In this document: positions 9,238 through 18,817 of the stretch, piece by piece
Layout: each line of letters begins with the position of its first letter
Numbering within the stretch: position 1 is the stretch's first letter
Notes under the pieces: generated by a model
Told to the model about the DNA's origin: nothing
The model's input: the letters and a program-made list of their open reading frames with translations, nothing else
Databases searched by the model: none
DNA from: Sulfurospirillum oryzae
GTDB lineage: Bacteria; Campylobacterota; Campylobacteria; Campylobacterales; Sulfurospirillaceae
Reading direction: 5' to 3'
Assembly (NCBI RefSeq): GCF_025770725.1
Contig: NZ_JANZKZ010000001.1
Span: forward strand, 310,001-374,000
Length of the DNA: 64,000 bases
Position numbers and translations under genes: made by a program

Positions 9238-9925
9238 GACTGAGCTCGTCCAACATCGCTATAATAAACTGAGCACTCTCTTTAGCAGAACTCACTAAGA
9301 ACTCATCAAAACTAAATCCTGCGTCCATATCCGCAGCATCACTAATAGCGCGAAGCACACAAAAAGGAACGTTCAGCGCATCACAAACCACAGCAACTGA
9401 AGCACCTTCCATTTCTGTTGCATCCGCATTAAATGTCGTATGAATCCACTCTTTTTTTACACCATCGCAAATGAATTGATCACCCGTGGCAATAATGCCC
9501 TCAAGCAATTTAATGTTTTGAGCCGATGCAACTTTTTGAGCCAACGCAGTCAAAGCTTTGTCCGTTTCAACATAGACAGAACCTTCTGGCACATAGCCGT
9601 GAGGATGACCAAACGCCGTTATATCAAGATCATGTTGAGCCAGTTTTGTAGCTACCAGCAAATCACCCACTTTAAGTGAAGGATTGAGTGCTCCTGCGAC
9701 ACCTGAGAAAAGAAGTTTTTGCGCTCCAAATTTTTCAATCAAGGTTGACGCTGTAAGGCTTGCATTCACTTTACCAATTTTACTGTAAGCAATGACTAAA
9801 TCCATTCCCTTATACGATGTTGTATAATAACGATTCTTTGCAAACTCTATCGTTTCATATTTCCCAAAAAATTCTAAAAGTGGGGTGATCTCTTCGACCA
9901 TCGCACCCATAATGGCTATTTTCAT
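9224..9925 (-). CDS. mtnN: 5'-methylthioadenosine/S-adenosylhomocysteine nucleosidase (aminodeoxyfutalosine nucleosidase)
   Basis: 233 residues from the ATG at 9925, chosen because AAGGGA precedes it and MKIAIMGAMVEEI is the family's usual N-terminus; the frame is open 8 codons further up. It cleaves adenine from MTA, SAH and 5'-deoxyadenosine. In Campylobacterota the same enzyme also acts on 6-amino-6-deoxyfutalosine in menaquinone synthesis, a known family property rather than something read from this sequence. Active-site segments seen: MGAMVEEI, DATEMEGASVA and the catalytic Asp in AISDAAD. It lies 10 bases after fabD and overlaps the ttcA-like gene. Confidence 0.93.
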   Translation of the reverse strand: MKIAIMGAMVEEITPLLEFFGKYETIEFAKNRYYTTSYKGMDLVIAYSKIGKVNASLTASTLIEKFGAQKLLFSGVAGALNPSLKVGDLLVATKLAQHDLDITAFGHPHGYVPEGSVYVETDKALTALAQKVASAQNIKLLEGIIATGDQFICDGVKKEWIHTTFNADATEMEGASVAVVCDALNVPFCVLRAISDAADMDAGFSFDEFLVSSAKESAQFIIAMLDELSHDRN

Positions 9926-9935
9926 CTTTTCCCTT

Positions 9936-10859
9936 TTACAAAAGTGCAAGCACTTCTTCTAAACTTTTCATATCACTGATGCTGTGTGTTGGCTTTTGAG
10001 AAATTCGTTTATTTAAACCTTTTAACACAGATCCTCCAAACTCAATAAAGCAGTCAACAGAAGATTCTACATGTAAAATAGATTGCTTGTATTTGACAGG
10101 TGAAACCAACTGCTCAGATAAGAGTTTTGTTGCCTCTGCTTTTGTTTGATAAGCACTTGCCGTTACATTGGAAATCACAGGCACAGCAAAGCTCTCTTTG
10201 AGCCATTTTTCTAAATACGCTTCAAGTTTTGGTTGAGCAGAACTTAAAAGCGGACAGTGGCTCGCAACTGACATCGGAAGTAAAACCGCTTTTTTAGCAC
10301 CAGCTTCTTTAAAAAGTGGCTCAAGTGAAGCTAAATCATCTTTATTTCCTGCGATTACGATCTGACCATCACCATTGTAATTAGCAGCCCATACTTTTTT
10401 TCCAAGTTCGCGTTCTTTACATGTAATCTCTTCTACGCTTGCGTCATCCAAACCTAAAAGTGCCATCATGCCAGCGTTAATGCCCTCGCAGGCTTGTTTC
10501 ATTAAGAGTCCACGTTGGTGTACTAATTCCACTGCATCCAGATAATCCATAGCACCTGCTGCACTCAGAGCAGAAAATTCACCTAACGAGTGACCAAGTA
10601 CCGCTTTGGGTGCTATTTTATATTGTTCCGTAAACAGTCGGTGTGCTATTAAACTCACTAACAAAATCGCAGGCTGTGAAAACTCTGTTTGATCAAGGCG
10701 ATCATTCTCTGCAAAGAGAAGCTCTGTAAAATCAAACCCTACTCGTTGGCTTGCTTTGTCGATCATCTCTTTAGCAATTTTAGAGTTATCATAAAAATCT
10801 TTTCCCATGCCAATTTTTTGGCTACCTTGTCCAGGAAATATAAAAATACTATTATTCAT
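9936..10859 (-). CDS. fabD: Malonyl-CoA:ACP transacylase
   Basis: 307 residues, normal length. It transfers malonyl from CoA to acyl carrier protein for fatty acid elongation. Seen: PGQGSQ (9-14), nucleophile Ser91 in GHSLGE (89-94), the substrate-binding Arg in HQRG, and the catalytic His in SVASHCPLL. An AAAGG ribosome-binding site precedes the ATG. An exact TTACATGTAA lies inside at 10417, and another in the gap upstream at 10878. It precedes mtnN by 10 bases and probably shares its mRNA. Confidence 0.96.
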   Translation of the reverse strand: MNNSIFIFPGQGSQKIGMGKDFYDNSKIAKEMIDKASQRVGFDFTELLFAENDRLDQTEFSQPAILLVSLIAHRLFTEQYKIAPKAVLGHSLGEFSALSAAGAMDYLDAVELVHQRGLLMKQACEGINAGMMALLGLDDASVEEITCKERELGKKVWAANYNGDGQIVIAGNKDDLASLEPLFKEAGAKKAVLLPMSVASHCPLLSSAQPKLEAYLEKWLKESFAVPVISNVTASAYQTKAEATKLLSEQLVSPVKYKQSILHVESSVDCFIEFGGSVLKGLNKRISQKPTHSISDMKSLEEVLALL

Positions 10860-10917
10860 TGATTAACCTTTTATATTTTACATGTAAGCATTTTTCACTC
10901 TAAAGCCATGCAAACAT

Positions 10918-11682
10918 CTAGTCTATTTTTAATCTATCTTTGTAATCGTTGATTTTTTTACGCAGGGTGTTTCGATTGAGTCCAAATTTTTCACTAATGG
11001 CAAGTTGTGAACCAAATTTTGCGTAACCACTTTTAATCATTGGAACATCAAAAAGATATAAAAGATCGCGATAGTCATTTCTTCCACCAATACGATGTGA
11101 TAAAAAACGCTCCATCATCGCTAAAATTTCTTCTTCTCCAAAAGAGTTCATCAAATACGCATTATAAACTGATCGTCTTAGTGAATAGCAATTCTTACTC
11201 AAATCAGGAACAACATCTTCTAAAGATGAAGCCTCACCAAACTCTCCATCAAACATTCTACATGCTTCATAAGCAAATTTTTCCATGAGTGGGACAACAT
11301 CTTCTTCTCGTTCGCGCAATGGAGGAATGACGATCTTAAGGCTGAAAAACTCATCCATGAGAACTTCACTAATGGGTAAACTTGATGTAGCAATAATACG
11401 TGTTTTATGAATATCTAAAGCAATTTTGAGTTTTTTATAATTGGTAATTTTATGAAAGTTTTTGACGATGAGACTACTGTTCGTCTCAATAAGCGCTAAA
11501 AGCTCATTGAAAGCACTCGCATCGACAATTGGAGCTGAAACAATGTGTTTAGCAAGCGTTTGCTTTCCCACACCACTTTCGCCTAAAATAAGCGCATTAA
11601 TCGTTACGCTTTTAAGAAGATTGGCAGACTTAAGAGCCTCCATAGAGGCTCTTGACTTTGCTATATAATTAGTGTGATCCAC
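10918..11682 (-). CDS. Small NtrC/Fis-family regulator with reduced AAA+ domain
   Basis: About 254 residues from a GTG at 11682. The reading frame stays open further up through the slyD tail, but residues there are only a shadow of His-rich codons; homology begins at NYIAKSRASMEALK. An AAA+ domain follows with Walker A GESGVGK (34-40), the NtrC signature PPLREREED (~130), and a C-terminal Fis-type helix-turn-helix (LAISEKFGLNRNTLRKKI). The stretch between Walker A and the sensor region is much shortened and has no GAFTGA loop, which sigma-54 activators need to touch RNA polymerase. It is therefore an NtrC relative that probably cannot act as a standard sigma-54 activator. An ATG at 11643 or 11697 is an alternative start. 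Confidence 0.72.
   Translation of the reverse strand: MDHTNYIAKSRASMEALKSANLLKSVTINALILGESGVGKQTLAKHIVSAPIVDASAFNELLALIETNSSLIVKNFHKITNYKKLKIALDIHKTRIIATSSLPISEVLMDEFFSLKIVIPPLREREEDVVPLMEKFAYEACRMFDGEFGEASSLEDVVPDLSKNCYSLRRSVYNAYLMNSFGEEEILAMMERFLSHRIGGRNDYRDLLYLFDVPMIKSGYAKFGSQLAISEKFGLNRNTLRKKINDYKDRLKID
11632..11653. other. 9-bp inverted repeat at the 5' end of the NtrC-like gene
   Basis: AAGAGCCTC-CATA-GAGGCTCTT (plus strand), a perfect 9-bp stem with 4-base loop, 16 bases past the slyD stop and inside the first codons of the regulator. There is no T-run after it on the minus strand. It could slow ribosomes or polymerase between slyD and the regulator, or be a binding site for the regulator itself. 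Confidence 0.5.
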
Positions 11683-12295
11683 AACATCCGCCACCATGTG
11701 AGTGACTTTCGCCGCCGCAGCATCCACCTTCACCATGGTCATGATCGTGATCATGTCCACCACAGCATTCGTGATCATCGTCATGTTCATGTGAACCACA
11801 TCCACCTGAACCACAACCACAGCTATGTCCGCCACCAACGTAACCATTCAAGATTTCATCGGCAGTTGCATCACGTACTTCGACAATACTTACTGCAAAT
11901 AAAAGATCTTGTCCAGCTAATGGATGGTTGAAATCGATTTCAACGGTCTCATCGTTAAAGTTTTTAACAATAACTTGAACTGTTTCACCGTGCTCACCTT
12001 GACCATAAAGTGTCATGCCAACTTGAAGCTCAAGTCCTGCAAATTGCTCTTTTGGTAAAGTTTGAACTGCGTTCTCATCGTAAATACCATACGCATCAGC
12101 CGCAGCTACTTTAATGTCAGCATTCTCACCAGCTTTAAGCTCTTTAATCTTCTCTTCTAATCCTGGAATAATTTGACCTTTCCCAACAATAAAAGAGAGT
12201 GGTGCTGCATTAATATTACTATCTAGAATTTCACCATTATCAACATTTCTAAGCTCATAATGGATTGAAACTACTTGATTATCACTAATACTCAT
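11669..12295 (-). CDS. slyD: FKBP-type peptidyl-prolyl isomerase / metallochaperone SlyD
   Basis: 208 residues. The N-terminal FKBP domain (~1-70 and 120-145) with an inserted IF chaperone domain between matches SlyD, which isomerises X-Pro bonds and binds unfolded chains. The C-terminal ~55 residues are extremely rich in His, Cys, Asp and Gly (HDDDHECCGGHDHDHDHG and further CCGG/HSHGGG runs), a metal-binding tail that in other bacteria delivers nickel to [NiFe]-hydrogenase and urease. This tail is longer and more Cys-rich than in many homologues. Start ATG has TTAAGGGAG in front. The last 14 bases overlap the proposed GTG of the regulator downstream. Confidence 0.94.
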   Translation of the reverse strand: MSISDNQVVSIHYELRNVDNGEILDSNINAAPLSFIVGKGQIIPGLEEKIKELKAGENADIKVAAADAYGIYDENAVQTLPKEQFAGLELQVGMTLYGQGEHGETVQVIVKNFNDETVEIDFNHPLAGQDLLFAVSIVEVRDATADEILNGYVGGGHSCGCGSGGCGSHEHDDDHECCGGHDHDHDHGEGGCCGGESHSHGGGCCGSH

Positions 12296-12404
12296 ATTTT
12301 CTCCCTTAATTTATAAACAAGAGATTTTAACATAAATATATTGTATATGCCCTTAGGCGAAAGTTTTAAGTCTATTTTTTGTGCAAAGAGGTGTATAAAA
12401 AAAG

Positions 12405-13346
12405 TTATTTTACTTTTTTTGCTTCTGGAGAATCAGGATAACTGTCTTTCAAAGCTTTATAAAAACCTTGTGCTTCTTTAGTTTTACCAAGTTTTTCAAA
12501 AGATGCACCTGTATGGTATAGAAGTGTTGGGGTATACGCTGCTTTATCAAAAAGTGCGATACTTGATTTATAGTGCTCAATCGCTGTACTGTAGGATTTT
12601 TGACTGTACGCTATCTCACCAAGATTAAAATTAATCTTAGCAGGTTTATAGTTACGATTTAACAACTCTGTATAAAGTGCTTGCGCATCAGCATATGACT
12701 TTTTATCAAAATGATCATCTGCTTCTTTAAGAAGAGTAGCGCTATCTTTGGTACTTAGCTCTTTAGCAGAAATTGTTTTTGCAGGCGCTGCTGAGGGAAT
12801 CTCTTTTACAGCATCTTTTTTAGCTGGCTCAGATGCAGTAGCTATTGTTTTAGAAGTAGCTCCTTTGCCACCTCTTACTTCATTTGCTAACTGATCAAAT
12901 TTATCTTTCGGAACATAGTTTTTATTGATTGAATCAATGAGTGATCCAAGTTCACCAACAACAACTTTGATTTTTTCTTGATTATCAGCTTGAATCTTGC
13001 GATTTTCTTCAACATACTCTCGAAGTTTTTTATTCTCCTCCTCGAGTTGTCGCATTTTATCATCTTGTTTTGCAATCTTACTCGCATAACTGTCCATTAC
13101 TGAACGCATGCCTTCATATTGCTCAGAAACATTACTTAGTTCTGCTTTGTTAATAGAATTATTATCATTTGAAGCTGATTTTTGGTTATTTGGAAAATAT
13201 TTTTTATCGCTTACAGTGACTGTGTTACTATAAGAAGTGGTACTACTGCCACTACTAACGTCACTTCCACCAAAAGCCGAGGGTTCACTCGATAGCGCTG
13301 CCATAGGCAGCAACGCTATCGAAAATAGAAGAATTTGTTTTTTCAT
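12405..13346 (-). CDS. cpoB: Tol-Pal system protein CpoB/YbgF-like (coiled coil + TPR)
   Basis: 313 residues. It begins with a Sec signal peptide (MKKQILLFSIALLPMAALSS), then a low-complexity Ser/Asn region, a coiled coil (~75-135), an Ala/Lys-rich linker, and C-terminal tetratricopeptide repeats (~200-313, e.g. ADDHFDKKSYADAQALYTELL and AIEHYKSSIALF). CpoB/YbgF is periplasmic, interacts with TolA and coordinates peptidoglycan synthesis with outer-membrane constriction in E. coli. It is the last gene of the tol cluster, 11 bases after pal. The linker is poorly conserved in this family, so the call rests on architecture and position. Confidence 0.85.
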   Translation of the reverse strand: MKKQILLFSIALLPMAALSSEPSAFGGSDVSSGSSTTSYSNTVTVSDKKYFPNNQKSASNDNNSINKAELSNVSEQYEGMRSVMDSYASKIAKQDDKMRQLEEENKKLREYVEENRKIQADNQEKIKVVVGELGSLIDSINKNYVPKDKFDQLANEVRGGKGATSKTIATASEPAKKDAVKEIPSAAPAKTISAKELSTKDSATLLKEADDHFDKKSYADAQALYTELLNRNYKPAKINFNLGEIAYSQKSYSTAIEHYKSSIALFDKAAYTPTLLYHTGASFEKLGKTKEAQGFYKALKDSYPDSPEAKKVK

Positions 13347-13357
13347 TCAAACAAAGA

Positions 13358-13855
13358 TTATGGAAGTACTTTAAATTCTGCTCTTCTGTTTTTAGACCAA
13401 CAATCTTTATTGTGTTCGTTGCACGCAGGATTGCTCTCGCCATAACTTACTACAGTTACTCTATCAGCAACCATACCTTTAGCAACTAAACCATCTTTCA
13501 CACTTTTTGCTCTTTTAAGACCAAGTGCATAGTTGTATTCATCTGTACCGAATTCGTCACAGTTACCTTCAACTTTGATTGAAAAGCTTTTAGCTTCTGC
13601 AGAGTTGAATAATGCAGCGTTTGCATCAATGTTAGCTTGTTGATCTTTTCTGATGTTGAATTTGTCAAAATCAAAATAGATTGTTTTAGAGTTAGCTTCT
13701 AGAGAAGCAATCAATTTTTGAAGTGCACTCATACCATCTGTTGCACCTTTTGTATCAGCCGTTCCTTTAGTCATATCGACTTCTGGACTTTTTTGGCTAC
13801 AACCTGTTAAAACCAAAACCGCTACCGCTAAGCTTGTTAAAGCTAATTTACCCAT
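13358..13855 (-). CDS. pal: Peptidoglycan-associated lipoprotein Pal
   Basis: 165 residues. A lipoprotein signal peptide ends in the lipobox LTGC (Cys at residue 19), so the protein is anchored in the outer membrane. The C-terminal ~110 residues form an OmpA-like peptidoglycan-binding domain with the pattern IYFDFDKFNIR ... GNCDEFGTDEYNYALGLKRAKSVKD, including the Asp and Arg that contact diaminopimelate. It is the outer-membrane anchor of the Tol-Pal complex, directly downstream of tolB. An AAGG ribosome-binding site precedes the ATG. Confidence 0.97.
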   Translation of the reverse strand: MGKLALTSLAVAVLVLTGCSQKSPEVDMTKGTADTKGATDGMSALQKLIASLEANSKTIYFDFDKFNIRKDQQANIDANAALFNSAEAKSFSIKVEGNCDEFGTDEYNYALGLKRAKSVKDGLVAKGMVADRVTVVSYGESNPACNEHNKDCWSKNRRAEFKVLP

Positions 13856-13921
13856 TATTAGATCCTTTTTAAAAGTTCAAATTTAAAAACTTCGGAATTA
13901 TACCACATTTTTTTTTAAAAG

Positions 13922-15190
13922 TCACCAGTCAATTGACTGAAGTTTGCCTGTTTTTAACGGAAAATGATACGTTTTGTTTGCATTTAGGCGAATTATGCCC
14001 AAAGCACTCTGATTTCCAAACTGTTTTATAAACATGATGGTATCAGGATCTTTTGCAAAACGTGGATAAAGATTTTCTCCTGTTGCAGTTAACTGTCTTA
14101 AATAATCTGTTTTTGTTGAAATCAAATAAAGATTAAATGTATTTCTTCCAAATTCACTATCACCCTCTCTACTTGAATAAACAATATAGTTGTCGTAAGT
14201 TGATATTGAGTTCTTGTTTTTGCCATGATAAACAAGTTTTTCAAAACTTTTATCGTAAATTCCTTGAGCAAATATGTCTGGACTTCCCAAACGATCAGAA
14301 ACAAAAGCAATACGTTTGTCATCATCAATAAAATTGCCATTTACATCAATTCCAGAATAATCTGTAATCTTTGTAATTTTTCTAGTTTGTAGATCATAGA
14401 GATAAATATCGGGTTGATCTTTAGGTGCCATTGTAAGAAGTAATTTATTTCCATCTTTTGAAACATCCGAACAAACAACCATTCCAGGACTTGAAATAAT
14501 GTTCTTTCTGCTACCATCTCTTAAATCATATTTATATACTGTTGGTTCAGCGCCACTATAAGAAGTGTAGAAAAATCCACTTTGTTCTGAATTCGCCCAT
14601 TTAGGGAAAACATTCAGTCCACCCGTAACAATAACTTTCTGATAGCTAAGTGTGTAGTCAGAAATAACAATTTCACTTTTTTTAGCTTCTGTATATCGTG
14701 CGAATATAACAGATTGCTCCATCCATTTAATAGAAGGTGCACCGACTTGATCATTCGCATCGACAACAATTTTATGCGCTAAAAAAGGATTTCTTTTCTT
14801 ATCAGTAATGCTATATGATTTTTCGAATGTAGTGACACCGGTTTTTGCATTAATCAATTTTACGTTCGCTGATGCAGCATTCAAATCTTGCCCTAAACTA
14901 AAACGCAAGATCATATCTACTTTTTTATCAGATAAAAAATTTTCTAGTGGACCGCCTTCATAACTACTTTGTAAATAATCATCAAGTACGTTAAAATGAC
15001 TACTAACGCGTAAATCTCCAGCAATAAGTTTGAAAAAGCTTTTTCTAAACTCCAAATCAACATTTTTTGGACTTGCATCTTGTACTGCTATCTTTGGAAG
15101 TACATCTATTTTTTTTACGATTTCTACTGTTGCATCAGCAGCATATGCAAAAAAAGTTAAACATAAAAAAGCAACAATTTTTTTGAACAT
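13922..15190 (-). CDS. tolB: Tol-Pal system protein TolB
   Basis: 422 residues. Sec signal peptide at 1-18 (MFKKIVAFLCLTFFAYA), an N-terminal alpha/beta domain, then a six-bladed beta-propeller visible as repeated WD40-like segments (SKDGNKLLLTMAPKDQPDIYLYDLQTRKI, DDDKRIAFVSDRLGSPDIFAQ, IVYSSREGDSEFGRNTFNLYLIS). Periplasmic TolB shuttles between Pal and TolA. It follows tolA by 3 bases and has a strong AAGGAG site. N-terminal residues that would insert into the TolA groove are poorly conserved across phyla. Confidence 0.93.
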   Translation of the reverse strand: MFKKIVAFLCLTFFAYAADATVEIVKKIDVLPKIAVQDASPKNVDLEFRKSFFKLIAGDLRVSSHFNVLDDYLQSSYEGGPLENFLSDKKVDMILRFSLGQDLNAASANVKLINAKTGVTTFEKSYSITDKKRNPFLAHKIVVDANDQVGAPSIKWMEQSVIFARYTEAKKSEIVISDYTLSYQKVIVTGGLNVFPKWANSEQSGFFYTSYSGAEPTVYKYDLRDGSRKNIISSPGMVVCSDVSKDGNKLLLTMAPKDQPDIYLYDLQTRKITKITDYSGIDVNGNFIDDDKRIAFVSDRLGSPDIFAQGIYDKSFEKLVYHGKNKNSISTYDNYIVYSSREGDSEFGRNTFNLYLISTKTDYLRQLTATGENLYPRFAKDPDTIMFIKQFGNQSALGIIRLNANKTYHFPLKTGKLQSIDW

Positions 15191-15193
15191 GTT

Positions 15194-15970
15194 TTACTCC
15201 TTGATATCTTTAAATTCGACTTGCATCTCAAAAAGCGGACCTTTTTCATACTTTGGAAATTCTACAGATTCCATAGCTTTAAGGAACTCTTTGAGTTTAG
15301 TGTTGAACTCGTTATTATAAGACAAAGAAACTATTTTGTAACTAAAGGTTCCTCGATCACTTACTTTGATGACAACCTTTGCAACATTGCCATTTTCAGT
15401 ATCAATTGTTTTTTGCCAATTTTCCTCTAATATCTCTTGAACTTTACCAATAAACGGATCATACTCGCCGCCTTTTTTACTATCAATCGAATGTTTTTGC
15501 TCAGAGAAGTTCAGCGAATTTGCAATTTTAGATGCAGCATTCTCACTTTTTTCTTTAGTCTCTTCTTTGTTTGGCTTTATTCTTGTTGGCGCTGTCTGAT
15601 CTTTTTTCTGCTCTTTTGCATCAGGAGGTAATTTTGAAGTATTAATATCTTCAAATAATCCTCGAAGCGATTGACTCTTTACAGCCTCTTTAGGCGAAGA
15701 AGCAACTTTTTTTTCTTCAGCAGGTGGTTTTTCAGCAGGCTTCTCAACAGGCTTTTGAACTTCTTCTTTTTTTCGCTCTTCTTTGAGTTTTTCAGAATCA
15801 TTCTTTTTTCGCTCAACTAAAGCAACATTCATAGGATCTTTTTGGGAAGTATAATTTTTAATAGTATCTTTTTGATGACCTATTATATAGGCAAAAAAGA
15901 CCAAGAGGACAACATATAAAAGGATGGACATAGTCCATCCTAAAGAGGCATATCTATTCACGCTCGACAC
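15194..15970 (-). CDS. tolA: TolA-like / TonB-family energy-transducing protein
   Basis: 258 residues. One N-terminal transmembrane helix (~12-32), a long Lys/Glu/Pro-rich spacer (~45-145) able to span the periplasm, and a TonB/TolA-like C-terminal domain (~165-258). Such proteins couple the TolQR proton channel to outer-membrane partners. The gene sits exactly where tolA belongs between tolR and tolB; by sequence alone TonB would be equally possible, so position decides. The start is a GTG at 15970; a second in-frame GTG three codons later is possible. Confidence 0.86.
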   Translation of the reverse strand: MSSVNRYASLGWTMSILLYVVLLVFFAYIIGHQKDTIKNYTSQKDPMNVALVERKKNDSEKLKEERKKEEVQKPVEKPAEKPPAEEKKVASSPKEAVKSQSLRGLFEDINTSKLPPDAKEQKKDQTAPTRIKPNKEETKEKSENAASKIANSLNFSEQKHSIDSKKGGEYDPFIGKVQEILEENWQKTIDTENGNVAKVVIKVSDRGTFSYKIVSLSYNNEFNTKLKEFLKAMESVEFPKYEKGPLFEMQVEFKDIKE

Positions 15971-15975
15971 AGGAT

Positions 15976-16392
15976 CTATCCATTCGTTTCTAAAGATACA
16001 TTAGTAAAACCAGCCTGTTTAATAGTTTTGAGTACAAACATTACATCTTTATATGAAAGACCCTCATCAGCTTTAATATAAACAATACTTTTAAGAGGAT
16101 ACTTACTTTTTTGCATCATAAAACTATCAGGGAATTCCGCAAGCGCAAAGCTATCAGTTTTAATATAGACTTTACGATCCTTAGTTACCCTTATCTCAAG
16201 TTCGGGAAGTTTACTCACCACAGCTGATTTACTGCCATCAGGTAATTTAATTACCTCTTCATAAACCAAAGCAGGTGTTGTTACCATCAAAATAGCAAGG
16301 AGTACTAACATAATATCTACTAAAGGCGTAATATTTAGATCAGGTACTTCATCCAATTGACTCATCATTTTAGCTATCTCTTCTTGGCTCAT
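15976..16392 (-). CDS. tolR: Biopolymer transport protein ExbD/TolR family
   Basis: 138 residues. A single transmembrane helix near the N-terminus carries the proton-path Asp in NITPLVDIMLVLL (~20-32), followed by a periplasmic domain. It forms the channel complex with the TolQ homologue. The given ATG overlaps tolQ by 23 bases and lacks a clear ribosome-binding site; the Met at residue 9 (16368), just after the tolQ stop and behind AAGAAGAGA, may be the true start and gives a more typical N-terminus. Confidence 0.92.
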   Translation of the reverse strand: MSQEEIAKMMSQLDEVPDLNITPLVDIMLVLLAILMVTTPALVYEEVIKLPDGSKSAVVSKLPELEIRVTKDRKVYIKTDSFALAEFPDSFMMQKSKYPLKSIVYIKADEGLSYKDVMFVLKTIKQAGFTNVSLETNG

Positions 16393-16957
16393 TTGCAGAG
16401 AGTAAAATATCTACTTCTCTTTGTACATAAACGATGACTTCGTATGCTTTTCTTCTAAGAAAAAGATTGGCACTGTATGCAGGAATTGCAACAAAAATAC
16501 CTGTAGCTGTTGCAACAAGTGCCTCACTAATAGCTGGAGCAATAACGCCTAACGATGCACTTCCAGATTGTCCAAGACCACTGAATGTCTCCAAAATTGA
16601 GACAACAGTTCCAAATAAACCAATAAAAGGAGCTGTTGAAGCAATAATAGAGAGCATCCAAAGACCACTAGTTGCATTTTTTTCAGCAACATTCTTACAT
16701 ACATTTAACAGTTTTTCAGAAGCTCCTGCAGCACTTGAACATTTTCTCAAAATCGAATCATCTCGTACATTTTTAGCGCCCATTAACATTGATTCTAAAG
16801 AACTTTTCTCAATTGAGAGCCAATGTCCTAAATAGAGATATCTGCTAAAGAAAATACCAAAGGTAATAACAAAATAAAGCGACAACCAGATCAAGATCAC
16901 CCACGTAAAAAAGCCACTTCTTGCAAAATAATTCAAGAACATTTCAAAAGACGACAT
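16370..16957 (-). CDS. tolQ: MotA/TolQ/ExbB proton channel family protein
   Basis: 195 residues with three predicted transmembrane segments: one near 15-40 and two in the typical MotA/TolQ/ExbB block (~98-120 and ~137-165, with GLFGTVVSILETF and ISEALVATATGIFVAIPAYSANLFLRRK). It forms the inner-membrane proton channel with TolR. It follows atpC by 5 bases, so the ATP synthase and Tol genes may share a transcript. Confidence 0.92.
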   Translation of the reverse strand: MSSFEMFLNYFARSGFFTWVILIWLSLYFVITFGIFFSRYLYLGHWLSIEKSSLESMLMGAKNVRDDSILRKCSSAAGASEKLLNVCKNVAEKNATSGLWMLSIIASTAPFIGLFGTVVSILETFSGLGQSGSASLGVIAPAISEALVATATGIFVAIPAYSANLFLRRKAYEVIVYVQREVDILLSANEPRRDS

Positions 16958-16962
16958 AAGAT

Positions 16963-17358
16963 TTAAAATTTCCTTGTTTTTGCGATAGACTCAATTTTTG
17001 CAGTTGCCATTGCAATAGCCACATCTGAATCGCTAATACTCTCAAGGAGTTGTTTAGCGGCTTCTAGCGATTTTGCAACTTCACTTTCACTGACCCCACC
17101 AATTGAAACTGCACCATCTGCTAAAACGGTCACAGAGTTTTCATCGACCTTGACATGTCCCCAATTAATTGCGACAACATCATGGTTCCCATCTTTGAGC
17201 TCAATATCAATCACACCCGCTTGTAAAAGCGTTACTAAAGAGGCATGGTTTGGTAAAACACCAAACTCACCCTCTTTGCCTGGAAGCGTAACACTTTTTA
17301 CATCGTTGGCAAAAATCTGACCCGTAGGAGTCACAATTTCCAATTTTAATGTATTCAT
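16963..17358 (-). CDS. atpC: ATP synthase F1 subunit epsilon
   Basis: 131 residues, typical. The N-terminal beta-sandwich (LEIVTPTGQIFANDVKSVTLPGKEGEFGVLPNHASLVTLL) is clear; the C-terminal helical hairpin can inhibit ATP hydrolysis in homologues. Part of the central rotor stalk with gamma. It ends the atp cluster, 19 bases after atpD. Confidence 0.97.
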   Translation of the reverse strand: MNTLKLEIVTPTGQIFANDVKSVTLPGKEGEFGVLPNHASLVTLLQAGVIDIELKDGNHDVVAINWGHVKVDENSVTVLADGAVSIGGVSESEVAKSLEAAKQLLESISDSDVAIAMATAKIESIAKTRKF

Positions 17359-17377
17359 TTTTTAACCTTATCGCTTC

Positions 17378-18817
<1,440 letters not shown>

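Noticed and set aside
11683-11847. Upstream extension of the NtrC-like gene into slyD
   Set aside because: The residues are a frame-shifted reading of the His/Cys-rich slyD tail (many Val, Asp, Met), with no homology to regulators; the gene was started at the GTG at 11682.
11674-11931. Plus-strand His-rich frame opposite slyD
   Set aside because: Shadow of the repetitive GGxCCHxH codons of slyD; no ribosome-binding site and no independent support.
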